DNA of 64,000 nucleotides from Blautia hansenii DSM 20583 (GTDB lineage Bacteria > Bacillota > Clostridia > Lachnospirales > Lachnospiraceae): NCBI RefSeq assembly GCF_002222595.2, contig NZ_CP022413.2, forward strand, positions 1,628,001 to 1,692,000, read 5' to 3'. Positions 8,778-17,731 of the stretch are shown here, piece after piece. The notes under the pieces were generated by a model, which worked only from the letters and a program-made list of their open reading frames with translations, had not been told where the DNA came from and made no database searches. The translations under genes and the position numbers were made by a program. Every line of letters begins with the position of its first letter. Within the stretch, counting starts at the first letter, position 1.

Positions 8778-9619
8778 TACTGCTGCACCTCCTTTGTTCT
8801 GGTCAATCGATTTTGTATTAAAGCAATAATTCCCACTAAGACAAAGAAAATAACGGCTTTTGCCTGTCCTACGCCTTCATAGCCGGGACGACCATAGAAA
8901 GTTCTGTAAATATTTAATGCTATAAGCTCTGACATATTTGACGGTGCGCCGTTGGTGAGGGCTAAGTTCTGGTCAAAGAGCTTAAAGCCGTTGGTCAGTG
9001 TCAAAAACGTACAGATGGTAATAGACGGCATGACCATAGGAAGGGTAACATGACGAAGAAGCTGTCTTGCATTTGCCCCGTCAATCTTTGCCGCTTCAAT
9101 GAGCTCACCCGGTATATTCTGAATGCCTGAAATATAGATAATCATCATATAACCTACTTGCTGCCAACACACCAGAATAACCAGTCCCCAGAAACCGTAG
9201 GTAGAGGAAAAAGTTAAAGTTTTTCCGTACTGTGCCAACACACCGTTTAACAAAAGCTGCCAGATATAACCTAAAATAATACCGCCGATTAAGTTCGGCA
9301 TAAAAAATACTGTACGGAAAAGGTTTGTTCCTTTAATTCCCTTTGTTAAAAGCATTGCCACGGTAAATGCCAATACGTTAATCAAAATGACGGATACTGC
9401 GGTAAATAGAACCGTATACCATAAAGCGTGATAAAATTCTGTGTCCTGAAAAGCTTTTAAATAATTTTGAAACCCTACCCATCTGGCATCTGTTACCGTT
9501 GTAAATTTGCAAAAGGAAAGATAAATACCCAAAGCAAAGGGTGCAATAAATCCTAAAACAAATGCCAGCATGGTGGGCAATACAAACACAGGAAAATATT
9601 TTTTAATTGATTTTTCCAA
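8777..9619 (-). CDS. Carbohydrate ABC transporter permease, MalF/UgpA-type
   Basis: 280 aa, six membrane helices, with the EAA loop GELIEAAKIDGANARQLLRHVTLPM-like segment. It forms the heterodimeric channel with the following MalG-type permease. The start at 9619 lies just after a hairpin that separates it from the binding-protein gene. CUT1 family; the substrate is probably an oligosaccharide or glycoside but is not identifiable. Confidence 0.93.
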   Translation of the reverse strand: MEKSIKKYFPVFVLPTMLAFVLGFIAPFALGIYLSFCKFTTVTDARWVGFQNYLKAFQDTEFYHALWYTVLFTAVSVILINVLAFTVAMLLTKGIKGTNLFRTVFFMPNLIGGIILGYIWQLLLNGVLAQYGKTLTFSSTYGFWGLVILVCWQQVGYMMIIYISGIQNIPGELIEAAKIDGANARQLLRHVTLPMVMPSITICTFLTLTNGFKLFDQNLALTNGAPSNMSELIALNIYRTFYGRPGYEGVGQAKAVIFFVLVGIIALIQNRLTRTKEVQQ

Positions 9620-9643
9620 TTTTCTTCCCCCTTTTATCAGGAA

Positions 9644-9682
9644 AAGGGCTGCCTGTATAAAAAACTTTTACACAGCAGCCCT
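9644..9682 (-). terminator. Attenuating hairpin between binding-protein and permease genes
   Basis: GGGCTGCTGTGTAAAA pairs with TTTATACAGGCAGCCC, followed by TTTTCC on the minus strand. Its place between a solute-binding protein and its permeases is typical of partial terminators or mRNA stabilisers that raise binding-protein output over permeases. Confidence 0.75.
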
Positions 9683-9696
9683 GTTTCTCATCTTCT

Positions 9697-11073
9697 TTAT
9701 TCTGCGTGTGCTGCTTCGTATTCAGAAGCCCAGCCATCTACAAATGCAGCTTTCACAGCGTCCCATTCTCCTGTTCCCTGTGCATATTCCAGCATTGCAG
9801 AACCAACCTTATTCTTCCATTCTTCGGAAGGCATAGTTGTAAAGTTCCAGCTTACCGGTGTTTTGCCTGCTTTTGCATATTCATCATATGCTTTTACCAA
9901 CGGATTTTCCGGCAGATACTCGTCAAAGGTCTTAAATGGTGTAATAAATCCCATTTCATTTGCAAGCATATCTCGTCCTTCATCACTTTCTACAACCCAT
10001 GTAAGGAAGTCCAATGTTGCCTGAATATCTTCTTCTGATGCTTTCTTATTTACACACCAGTAGTTTTCAGAACCTGTGCAAAGTCCCTGATTTTCTTCAC
10101 CTTCTGCACCAATGTAGATAGGAAGCATTCCCATATCCTCATCTGCTACTTCCATGTCTTTAATATCATTGTAAGCCCATGTTCCGTTCTGGTAGAAAAC
10201 AGCTTCGCCAAGTGCGAATTCAGAAGCTGCATCTTCACCTGTCTTAGAGGAAATCATAGAAGGTTCACAAGTGGAGTCTTTTAAATATAAATCCCATACA
10301 TTTTTGAAGTTTTCAATATAAGTGCCTTTGATTGCCTCTGAGGAAGTAATTCCGTCTTCTTTATATTCATAGTAAACCGGAAGGTTTGCTAAATGTGTTT
10401 TAAATCTCCAGTCAGAAGAAGCATCCATACCGGCAGATGTAAATGCACCGGAAACACCTAACTCATCTTTGTTTTTCTGAATACCGTCTGCTACTTTTTT
10501 CAGTGCTTCAAAATTGTTTAATTCATCAATGGATTTGATTTCTGCATCCGGAAGTTCAAAGTATTTATTCAGCAGTGCCTTGTTATAAATCAAACCATAG
10601 GTTTCAATTACATAAGCAATACCCTGAACAGCATCTCCGTCTTTTAATACATAATCGTCACTGCTCACATCCTTATAAATCTGAGAGTCAGATAAATCAT
10701 AGCAGTAATCCTTCCATGAAGCCAGTCCCACCGGACCGTTTACCTGAAACAGTGTAGGAGGCTCGTCCTTTGCCATTTCAGATTTCAAGGTAGACTCATA
10801 AGTGCCGGCTGCCGCTGTCTGTACCTCTACTTCTACGCCGGTTTCATCTGTATAAGTTTTTGCCAGCTCCACCCACTGGTCTGCCTGCTCCGGCTTAAAG
10901 TTCAGATAATATACCTTTCCGTCCCCGCCTTTTTCCTTGTCGCCTTTTGCTTCGGAAGACTCTTCCTTTGGTGTTTCTTTGTCTTCGTTTTCTGTGCTGC
11001 CACCGCAGCCTGCCAGCATAGATGTAAGCATAGTTGCTGTCATCAGCATTGCAAATACTTTTTTAAATTTCAT
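9697..11073 (-). CDS. Sugar ABC transporter substrate-binding lipoprotein
   Basis: 458 aa. Signal peptide MKFKKVFAMLMTATMLTSML with lipobox LAGC, then an acidic, low-complexity linker (about residues 26-52) and a family 1 solute-binding body (GTWAYNDIKDM, GSENYWCVNKKASEE, FLTWVVESDEGRD). It is anchored by a lipidated Cys on the outer face of the membrane and delivers sugar to the two downstream permeases. It is the first gene of the transporter operon. A TATAAT-like -10 without a good -35 lies upstream, compatible with activation by the AraC-type regulator. Confidence 0.93.
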   Translation of the reverse strand: MKFKKVFAMLMTATMLTSMLAGCGGSTENEDKETPKEESSEAKGDKEKGGDGKVYYLNFKPEQADQWVELAKTYTDETGVEVEVQTAAAGTYESTLKSEMAKDEPPTLFQVNGPVGLASWKDYCYDLSDSQIYKDVSSDDYVLKDGDAVQGIAYVIETYGLIYNKALLNKYFELPDAEIKSIDELNNFEALKKVADGIQKNKDELGVSGAFTSAGMDASSDWRFKTHLANLPVYYEYKEDGITSSEAIKGTYIENFKNVWDLYLKDSTCEPSMISSKTGEDAASEFALGEAVFYQNGTWAYNDIKDMEVADEDMGMLPIYIGAEGEENQGLCTGSENYWCVNKKASEEDIQATLDFLTWVVESDEGRDMLANEMGFITPFKTFDEYLPENPLVKAYDEYAKAGKTPVSWNFTTMPSEEWKNKVGSAMLEYAQGTGEWDAVKAAFVDGWASEYEAAHAE

Positions 11074-11150
11074 AATTGGTTACCTCCCTTTATTTACGTG
11101 CTCTTTTGTTTGTCTATATTATATCTATGCAGAAATGAAAAAAATATAAT

Positions 11151-11195
11151 AAAAAACCCAGAAACATGTTCAATTTCCATGTTTCCAGGTTTTTT
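11151..11195 (-). terminator. Bidirectional-looking terminator after the symporter gene
   Basis: AACCCAGAAACATG and CATGTTTCCAGGTT form a near-perfect stem flanked by A-runs on one side and T-runs on the other. On the minus strand it follows the symporter stop at 11214 and ends in a T-run. Confidence 0.85.
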
Positions 11196-11213
11196 CTGTG
11201 CAATATGCTTTAT

Positions 11214-12407
11214 TTACAAGTCGATTTCTATTTTTTGTTGTTCTATTTTATGCTTCTCCGCAAATCCTGTTAAAATCATAGTCAGCGCTCCGTCACCGGT
11301 GACGTTACAAGCAGTACCAAAGCTGTCCTGCAATGCAAAAATTGTCAATATCAAAGCTGTACCTGTTTCATCAAATCCTAAAACGCTGATAATCAGCCCC
11401 AGAGATGCCATAACCGTACCTCCCGGTACTCCCGGAGCTCCAATAGCAAACACACCTAAAAGAACACAAAACAGTATCATGCTTCCTACAGAAGGTAATT
11501 CTCCATATAAAATCTTAGAAACTACCATAACGAAGAATACTTCTGTCAGCACAGAACCACAAAGGTGAATATTGGCAAAAAGGGGAATTCCAAAATCCAC
11601 CATATCATCACGAAGCTCAGGTTCTGATTTCTTAGCACAACGCAGCGCAACTGCCAATGTCGCTGCAGATGACATAGTTCCTACTGCTGTCAAATAAGCC
11701 GGACCATAATTTTTTAATACTTTCCACGGATTTTTACCGGAATAAATACCCCCGATGAGATACAAAAGCGCCAGCCAGATATAATGCCCTGCCATTACAA
11801 TCAAAATCACTTTAAGAAATACAGGAAGCTGTTTTGTGATGGTTCCTTCATAAGATAATGCACAGAAAGTAACTGCAATAAAGAATGGCAAAATAGGAAT
11901 AAGCACCTTTGATACAATGAGAAGTATCATCTTCTGAAATTCATCTAAAAACCGTATCGTAGTTTTGGCTTTTGTCCATGTAGCAGCAAGGCCAATCATA
12001 ACAGACAGGACTAATGCACTCATAACAGGCATAATCTGAGGAATTTCCAGTTTAAATACTAGCTCTGGAAGTTCCTTTAAGCCATCTACCTCTGAAACAA
12101 TAGATAAATGAGGAATAAGTGTATATCCTGCTCCCATAGAAAATAATGCGGCAAAAACTGAAGATGTATAAGCAGAAAGAATTGCTACCCCCAATATTTT
12201 AGAGGCACTATTTCCCAATTTTGTAATAGACGGCGCAATAAATCCGATAATAATCAATGGCACACAAAAAGTAATAATCTGCCCCAGAATAAATTTGGCA
12301 GTTACGATTACGTGCATTACCGGAAGATTTGCCACCTGCCCTGCAAGAATACCGATTACAACGCCTAAAAGCAGGCGAAAAGGCAAGTTATTAAATAATT
12401 TTTTCAC
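11214..12407 (-). CDS. Dicarboxylate/amino acid:cation symporter (DAACS family)
   Basis: 397 aa, multi-helix membrane protein of the glutamate transporter fold, close to GltP/SstT types. Visible features: an N-terminal FRLLLGVVIGILAG helix, the serine-rich re-entrant region (GTMSSAATLAVAL) and the later GAPGVPGGTVMASLG and DSFGTACNVTGDGA motifs that form the substrate and Na+/H+ site. It likely imports an acidic amino acid, serine/threonine or a C4-dicarboxylate; exact substrate is unknown. Monocistronic, with a terminator downstream. Confidence 0.9.
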   Translation of the reverse strand: MKKLFNNLPFRLLLGVVIGILAGQVANLPVMHVIVTAKFILGQIITFCVPLIIIGFIAPSITKLGNSASKILGVAILSAYTSSVFAALFSMGAGYTLIPHLSIVSEVDGLKELPELVFKLEIPQIMPVMSALVLSVMIGLAATWTKAKTTIRFLDEFQKMILLIVSKVLIPILPFFIAVTFCALSYEGTITKQLPVFLKVILIVMAGHYIWLALLYLIGGIYSGKNPWKVLKNYGPAYLTAVGTMSSAATLAVALRCAKKSEPELRDDMVDFGIPLFANIHLCGSVLTEVFFVMVVSKILYGELPSVGSMILFCVLLGVFAIGAPGVPGGTVMASLGLIISVLGFDETGTALILTIFALQDSFGTACNVTGDGALTMILTGFAEKHKIEQQKIEIDL

Positions 12408-12547
12408 TTTCTTCTTTCCTTTCTATATTCCCTTTTAGGGTTTTTGAATTTCTACATTATACTCTATGTTTATCCTTCCGTCTATCATTTTATGATTTAT
12501 AGATAAAATTTATCCAATTTCCTGCCTGTCTCTTTTAAAATAACAAA

Positions 12548-12584
12548 TACCTCCAAATGCTCATATCCAAAACACTTGGAGGTA
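12548..12584 (-). terminator. Terminator after the small protein gene
   Basis: TACCTCCAA and TTGGAGGTA make a perfect 9-bp stem followed on the minus strand by TTTGTTATTTT. It lies just after the stop of the 72-aa gene. Confidence 0.75.
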
Positions 12585-12589
12585 CCGAA

Positions 12590-12808
12590 TTAAATTTCAG
12601 AAAATGTATATTTTTCTTTTAATCCATTTGTAATAACATCATAAGTAACACAACCATTATCCAGCACTGTCTTTTCACAGGAAGCAGCTTTGCTGATATG
12701 CTCTTTCATATACACATCTAAATTATCTGTTTCAATTTCTGTAATGTTAGATTCCATCTCTCCACGACACATATTGCTGATTTCCCGAATAAGCTCATAT
12801 TTTTTCAT
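12590..12808 (-). CDS. Small hypothetical protein
   Basis: 72 aa, not recognised. It is soluble-looking and acidic, with an N-terminal helix-like MKKYELIREISNMCRGEM, two further cysteines, and a C-terminal beta-rich GCVTYDVITNGLKEKYTFSE. A strong AAGGAGG precedes the ATG, and a terminator follows the stop, so it is a convincing single-gene unit. No function can be assigned. Confidence 0.75.
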   Translation of the reverse strand: MKKYELIREISNMCRGEMESNITEIETDNLDVYMKEHISKAASCEKTVLDNGCVTYDVITNGLKEKYTFSEI

Positions 12809-13084
12809 AGCAAAACCTCCTTGATAAAGTTATTTTTATTATTTTATATATAATAACATAATCTCCTTTAAATTGCCAGATATGCGTATAATTTCTGTTC
12901 TGTTTTTCAAATATTTTACATTTACAAAAAATTGTCTGAATACGCAAAAAAAGAAACCTGCAAGATTTTGCAGAAAAGAAAAAATAGGTCTGGATTTTTT
13001 TGTCACTTTATGAGAAAATAGGGTTGAATAAAGCGTTAAATTATTGACGCATTTGAAGTATATATACTTGAAAGGAGTTTTAAA

Positions 13085-13777
13085 ATGATTTATTCACATG
13101 AAGTAGAAACAATGTGCCCAGTAGCACAGGGCGTGAATCACGGTGCAGCTCCAATTCCGGAAGAAGCAAAGTGGGTAAAAGCAAAAGAAATCAAAGATAT
13201 ATCTGGTTTAACACACGGTGTAGGCTGGTGTGCTCCTCAGCAGGGTACTTGTAAATTAACATTAAATGTTAAAGAAGGTATCATTCAGGAAGCATTAGTT
13301 GAAACAATCGGATGTTCTGGTATGACTCATTCAGCTGCTATGGCATCTGAAATTTTACCTGGAAGAACAATTCTGGAAGCATTAAACACAGACTTAGTAT
13401 GTGATGCTATCAATACAGCTATGAGAGAATTATTCTTACAGATTGTATACGGACGTACACAGAGTGCTTTCTCTGAAGACGGACTTCCAATCGGTGCTGG
13501 ACTTGAAGACTTAGGTAAAGGATTACGTTCTCAGGTTGGTACAATGTACGGAACATTAAAGAAAGGTCCTCGTTATCTTGAAATGACAGATGGCTATGTA
13601 ACAGGCATCGCTTTAAACGAAGATGATGAAATTATCGGTTACAAATTTGTAAGCTTTGGTAAAATGATGGACTTCATCAAAGCTGGTGATGATGCAAACA
13701 CAGCATTTGAAAAAGCTCAGGGACAGTATGGTCGTGTAGCTGACGCTGTTAAGATCATCGATCCACGTAAAGAGTAA
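13085..13777 (+). CDS. NifU-like iron-sulfur scaffold-type protein
   Basis: 230 aa. It has features of the NifU/IscU N-terminal fold: cysteines at 49 (GVGWCAPQQGTC), 56 and 77 (TIGCSGMTHSAAMASE), the last being a typical scaffold-type Cys loop, plus Cys11. It is longer than IscU and is always, in my knowledge of the family, seen beside the GGGtGRT protein, as here. AAAGGAG precedes the ATG. A perfect 14-bp palindrome lies just upstream of the ribosome site. A role in Fe-S assembly is inferred; the actual client is unknown. Confidence 0.85.
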   Translation: MIYSHEVETMCPVAQGVNHGAAPIPEEAKWVKAKEIKDISGLTHGVGWCAPQQGTCKLTLNVKEGIIQEALVETIGCSGMTHSAAMASEILPGRTILEALNTDLVCDAINTAMRELFLQIVYGRTQSAFSEDGLPIGAGLEDLGKGLRSQVGTMYGTLKKGPRYLEMTDGYVTGIALNEDDEIIGYKFVSFGKMMDFIKAGDDANTAFEKAQGQYGRVADAVKIIDPRKE

Positions 13778-13817
13778 TCACGGGATTTGTCAGAATAGAA
13801 ATCAGGAGGATAGGATA

Positions 13818-14828
13818 ATGGCTTTATTTGAATCATATGAAAGAAGAGAGAAACAAATTCTGGCTGTTTTAAAAGAGTACGGAATTAATTCTATCGAAGA
13901 AGCAGCTGAAGTTACAAAAGCTGCTGGTTTAGATGTATACAAAATGGTTGAAGGCATTCAGCCAATCTGTTTTGAAAATGCAAAATGGGCTTACACTGTA
14001 GGTGCTGCTATTGCAATCAAAAAAGGCTGCAAAAGAGCTGCTGATGCTGCTGCTGCAATCGGTGAAGGTCTTCAGTCTTTCTGTATTCCAGGTTCTGTTG
14101 CAGACCAGCGTAAAGTAGGTCTTGGACATGGTAACTTAGGAAAAATGTTACTGGAAGAAGATACAAAATGTTTTGCTTTCTTAGCAGGTCACGAATCTTT
14201 CGCTGCTGCTGAAGGTGCTATCGGTATCGCTGAAAAAGCAAACAAAGTTCGTAAAGAGCCTCTGCGTGTTATCTTAAACGGTTTAGGAAAAGATGCTGCT
14301 CAGATTATCGCTCGTATCAATGGATTTACTTATGTAGAAACTGAAATGGATTACTACACAGGTGAAGTGAAAGAAGTATTCCGTAAAGCTTACTCTGATG
14401 GACTTCGTGCAAAAGTTAACTGCTACGGTGCTAATGATGTAACAGAAGGTGTTGCTATCATGCACAAAGAAGGTGTTGACGTTTCCATTACAGGTAACTC
14501 TACAAACCCAACACGTTTCCAGCATCCAGTAGCTGGTACATACAAAAAAGAATGTGTTGAACAGGGTAAAAAATACTTCTCTGTTGCTTCCGGTGGTGGT
14601 ACAGGACGTACACTTCACCCAGACAACATGGCTGCAGGTCCAGCTTCCTACGGTATGACAGATACTATGGGACGTATGCACTCTGACGCTCAGTTCGCTG
14701 GTTCTTCTTCTGTTCCTGCTCACGTAGAAATGATGGGACTTATCGGCGCTGGTAACAACCCAATGGTTGGTATGACTGTTGCTGTTGCTGTTGCTATTGA
14801 AGAAGCTGCAAAAGAAGGAAGATTTTAA
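13818..14828 (+). CDS. GGGtGRT protein, function unknown
   Basis: 336 aa. The name-giving motif GGGTGRT is at about residues 259-265, followed by LHPDNMAAGPASYGMTDTMGRMH. Other conserved-looking features are GLGHGNLGKMLLEEDT and FLAGHESFAAAEGAIG. The family (Pfam GGGtGRT) has no established function. It is 40 nt downstream of the NifU-like gene and ends at a strong terminator, so the two form a bicistron. Both genes use an optimised-looking codon set (GGT, GCT, CGT), unlike their neighbours, which suggests high expression. Confidence 0.9.
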   Translation: MALFESYERREKQILAVLKEYGINSIEEAAEVTKAAGLDVYKMVEGIQPICFENAKWAYTVGAAIAIKKGCKRAADAAAAIGEGLQSFCIPGSVADQRKVGLGHGNLGKMLLEEDTKCFAFLAGHESFAAAEGAIGIAEKANKVRKEPLRVILNGLGKDAAQIIARINGFTYVETEMDYYTGEVKEVFRKAYSDGLRAKVNCYGANDVTEGVAIMHKEGVDVSITGNSTNPTRFQHPVAGTYKKECVEQGKKYFSVASGGGTGRTLHPDNMAAGPASYGMTDTMGRMHSDAQFAGSSSVPAHVEMMGLIGAGNNPMVGMTVAVAVAIEEAAKEGRF

Positions 14829-14862
14829 TTCTCACTTTCTGATGTAAATACTTAAAATGCGA

Positions 14863-14905
14863 AAGGATTTTGCAAGTTCAACTGTGGCTTGCAAAATCCT
14901 TTTTC
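14863..14905 (+). terminator. Terminator after the GGGtGRT gene
   Basis: AAGGATTTTGCAAG and CTTGCAAAATCCTT form a perfect 14-bp stem followed by TTTTTCT on the plus strand. It may also serve the convergent HipA-like gene. Confidence 0.92.
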
Positions 14906-14910
14906 TATGC

Positions 14911-15990
14911 TTATATTCCTTTCAATAAGCTCAATCTTTTCTCAAACATTCCCCAATACTGAGGCAATGCTTCAAAATAACTTTTCTTTACCTCTTTTAT
15001 CTGGTTAAGTCCTATCTTCTTTACCGCTTCTTCCGCTGCTTCTCTTTGACTCATTTTTTTGTAAAATGTCGTCTGGCAGTTTGCTCCATCTATATTATCA
15101 TAGGCGTAAAACGCTCGATTAAAATCCATAAGTTTGTGGAGAGAAATCGGCTTGTTATTTTTCGTGTCCACAAGCACTCCCCAGTTTCCCCAATGCCTGT
15201 CTGTATTTCCCACTAAATAGTCAATAATATTCATCATATAATAATTGTGGCTGTCTAAAGATAAAATATATTCTTTTACATCTCTATCATGGTTCTGTGC
15301 ATATATCTCGAATGCTTCCATAGATGCAAGAGAGGTTTCCAAAGAAGTAATATTCTCACTTTTTGTTACTTTTTCATGAGAAAAATACGATTTTTGATAG
15401 ATAACCTGACTGACATCAAAGCATTGGCAAATCCTGCTTGCCAGTAATTCTCTTTCCACAGCATCTTCTCCGCCGTCTTTTAGAAGTATAAACCCTTCTT
15501 CTTCCCTTTTCCAAGCTTTTGGAAAGCATCCATTTGTAGATAAGTCCTTTGCAAGCTCATGATTATCTGCGGTATACTGTTTTCCCCGAAGAGAAATATC
15601 AATAAAAGTATTTTTCAAATGATTGTTATATAAATTAATTTCTTCAAAAGTTATTTCTTCACCTTTTTGACGTACCCAAAAAACATCTGTTAAAGAAGCA
15701 CATCGATAGCTTAAAGCAATTTGCGCTCTTTCCCTGTCAGTAACTGCCTGACGCATCCCAATGCTGTTGAGAATTTCTTTTGCATATTTTCTATCTAAAG
15801 TAAGAACTCGTGTGGCACACCAATAATAAAAATTAGTTACGTTATTTACAAGTGTATCAATATCATCATTTTCCTCTAAGTATAGATTATACGGTAAAAA
15901 ACTTTCATCATAAATTTTGCAAAATCCTGTTTCTGAAATTTCTGCAACTTTTCTGTTTTTCTGCATAATCTCATATACTTTTTTCTCCAC
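14911..15990 (-). CDS. HipA-like / PI3K-fold kinase, orphan
   Basis: 359 aa. The C-terminal two thirds resemble HipA-type Ser/Thr kinases: a glycine-rich loop-like STNGCFPKAW (about 151-160), the catalytic loop NTDRHWGNW with Asp264 and Asn269, and a metal-binding DFNRAF (Asp289). The N-terminal 130 residues are not recognised. No HipB-like antitoxin lies beside it, so it need not be a toxin; similar solo proteins are annotated as HipA domain proteins. Transcribed alone, converging on the GGGtGRT unit. Confidence 0.75.
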   Translation of the reverse strand: MEKKVYEIMQKNRKVAEISETGFCKIYDESFLPYNLYLEENDDIDTLVNNVTNFYYWCATRVLTLDRKYAKEILNSIGMRQAVTDRERAQIALSYRCASLTDVFWVRQKGEEITFEEINLYNNHLKNTFIDISLRGKQYTADNHELAKDLSTNGCFPKAWKREEEGFILLKDGGEDAVERELLASRICQCFDVSQVIYQKSYFSHEKVTKSENITSLETSLASMEAFEIYAQNHDRDVKEYILSLDSHNYYMMNIIDYLVGNTDRHWGNWGVLVDTKNNKPISLHKLMDFNRAFYAYDNIDGANCQTTFYKKMSQREAAEEAVKKIGLNQIKEVKKSYFEALPQYWGMFEKRLSLLKGI

Positions 15991-16047
15991 GCTTCTTCAC
16001 CTCCGGTCTGTCTTCATTCTAACACAGCACCAATATTCTGTACATAG

Positions 16048-16077
16048 AAAAAAGCTATCGCTATAACGATAACTTTT
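16048..16077 (-). terminator. Terminator after the VTT-domain gene
   Basis: AAAAGTTATCG and CGATAGCTTTT pair around a 6-nt loop and are followed by TTTTC on the minus strand, just past the stop at 16083. Confidence 0.85.
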
Positions 16078-16082
16078 CCCTT

Positions 16083-16676
16083 CTAAAATACATATTTGAT
16101 AAGCTCCATAATTCCCGTAAGCCCCAAACTATATAAAAAAATAGAACCCGGTTTTCCCAAAAGAATAATACATGTAAATTTCTTTAAAGACATTTTCGTC
16201 AGTCCGGCTATGTAACAAAGCAAATCATCCGGCGCTACGGGAAGAAAAATTGCCACGGCAAAGGCTTTATCAAAGGCTTTGCCTTTGTCCAGCCAGCCAA
16301 TATATTTGTTATAATTTTTCTCTCCGATAATATGATGAACAAATGGTCTTCCATAATGCTTTGACAAAAGAAATGCCAAAACAGAGCCCATGGCTATTCC
16401 TACATAATTATATACAAAGCCCCATACCGGTCCGAAAATCAGCACACCGCCCAGACATCCGATTGCTCCCGGCAAAATAGGAATGACTACCTGCACCATC
16501 TGTATCAGGATAAAAAGGGCAGGAGCAAAAAGTCCAAAACGGTCTAAAAATGCCTGCAAAGACTCAGAAGATACAAACAATCGGTTATCAATCCCATACC
16601 AGATAAACCATATCATTCCCGCCATACCAAGAATGGTACATAAATTTAAACACATTGCTGTTTTTGTTTTTTCCAT
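16083..16676 (-). CDS. VTT-domain (TVP38/DedA-like) membrane protein
   Basis: 197 aa, five or six hydrophobic segments. The VTT/SNARE-associated core shows as PGAIGCLGGVLIFGPVWGF followed by GSVLAFLLSKHYGRPFV, and AVAIFLPVAPDDLLCYIAG. DedA/VTT proteins are linked to phospholipid or undecaprenyl phosphate scrambling and membrane homeostasis. The ATG at 16676 has AAGAGG in front; the longer open frame lacks support. It overlaps the glycosyltransferase gene by 31 nt, so it belongs to the glycolipid operon and might move the glycolipid across the membrane (inference). Confidence 0.88.
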   Translation of the reverse strand: MEKTKTAMCLNLCTILGMAGMIWFIWYGIDNRLFVSSESLQAFLDRFGLFAPALFILIQMVQVVIPILPGAIGCLGGVLIFGPVWGFVYNYVGIAMGSVLAFLLSKHYGRPFVHHIIGEKNYNKYIGWLDKGKAFDKAFAVAIFLPVAPDDLLCYIAGLTKMSLKKFTCIILLGKPGSIFLYSLGLTGIMELIKYVF

Positions 16677-17731
16677 AGTAAAACCTCTTTTTTCTCTGCC
16701 TGTTCCCGCAGAACCCTGTGATAAAACTTTTTCCATTGCTCTCCTACCGCCTCTGTACTGTATCTTAAATGACCTTCATAAGAAGCATGGGCGCTTCTAT
16801 GATAAAAGTCCGGTTCTTCTTTTAGCTGTGTTAAAATCCTGATAAAATCAGAAGTTCCTTTTCCTCGCAAAGCATAGTCAAACAAAATCGGATCATAGAT
16901 AGAAAGGTCTCGAACCAGAACCGGCAAAGCGCAGTTCATTGACTCCAAAATTGTCATGGGAAACAGTTCTTCATAAGATGGCAAAAACATAACATCTGCC
17001 ATATTATAGACTTCATTCATTTTTTCCCTGTCTACAATTCCCAAGAACTTTATATTCTTTGGTGCATGTTTCATGGCTTCTCTGATTTCTTCATACCCTT
17101 CTGAAATCTTTCCGAAAGAAAATCCGCCTGCCCACACAAACTGACAATCCGGCATTTTTCTTGCAATTTCAATAAACTCCAGTACGCCTTTTCGCTTTTG
17201 TAACTGCCCTACACATAATACTGTAAATGTATCGTTTCCAATCTTACATTTCTTTCGGATTGCATTTCTCTTTTCCGTACTTAACGGATAAAAATTCTTT
17301 TCTGAAACAACATTGGGAATATAAGTCACTTTTTCTCTCGGTATACCGTAATCTGCTAATTTATCAATAAAAACCGGATTAACCGTAACCAGATAATCCA
17401 TCTTTTTATAAAAAGATATCATATATTTATAAAAAGTATTTTTCGCAACTCTTGGAAGGGAAATACTGTTTTCCACTGTTTCCGGAAGAAAATGTACATA
17501 CCCCACTAAAGCGCTTTGCTTTCTCTTGGCCGGAATAGAAAAGTAATATTCCGGATTAATGGAATGATAATGCACAATATCACATGGAGCTTTTGCATTT
17601 TCCAAAACAACTGCTTCCTGCTTCATTACCTGCTTTGCCAATGCAACTTGTTCATCATGAGCAGAAAGCACGCCCTGCCCTTTTACCATATCTGCTTTTG
17701 ATAACATATTTATCTTCTTCATCATTTTCAT
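16646..17731 (-). CDS. GT4 glycosyltransferase, second of a glycolipid pair
   Basis: 361 aa. GT-B fold with the C-terminal Rossmann half clear: VLCVGQLQKRKGVLEFIEIA, VWAGGFSFGK, NIKFLGIVDREKMNEVYNMADV, then the GT4 nucleotide-sugar motif PSYEELFPMTILESMNCALPVL (E-x7-E). The ATG at 17731 follows GAGAGGGG and overlaps the upstream glycosyltransferase stop as ATGA. Paired with an alpha-glucosyl-diacylglycerol synthase-like enzyme, it probably adds the second sugar to make a diglycosyl-diacylglycerol; this is inferred by analogy with Gram-positive glycolipid loci. Confidence 0.85.
   Translation of the reverse strand: MKMMKKINMLSKADMVKGQGVLSAHDEQVALAKQVMKQEAVVLENAKAPCDIVHYHSINPEYYFSIPAKRKQSALVGYVHFLPETVENSISLPRVAKNTFYKYMISFYKKMDYLVTVNPVFIDKLADYGIPREKVTYIPNVVSEKNFYPLSTEKRNAIRKKCKIGNDTFTVLCVGQLQKRKGVLEFIEIARKMPDCQFVWAGGFSFGKISEGYEEIREAMKHAPKNIKFLGIVDREKMNEVYNMADVMFLPSYEELFPMTILESMNCALPVLVRDLSIYDPILFDYALRGKGTSDFIRILTQLKEEPDFYHRSAHASYEGHLRYSTEAVGEQWKKFYHRVLREQAEKKEVLLWKKQKQQCV

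Noticed and set aside
13044..13068. TTGACG and TATACT upstream of the NifU-like gene as a promoter
   Set aside because: The spacer is only 13 bases, and the start would fall in the ribosome site.
14283..14723. 146-codon antisense frame inside the GGGtGRT gene
   Set aside because: Product is rich in Cys, Ser, Thr and His as expected from the reverse complement of biased codons; no start signal.
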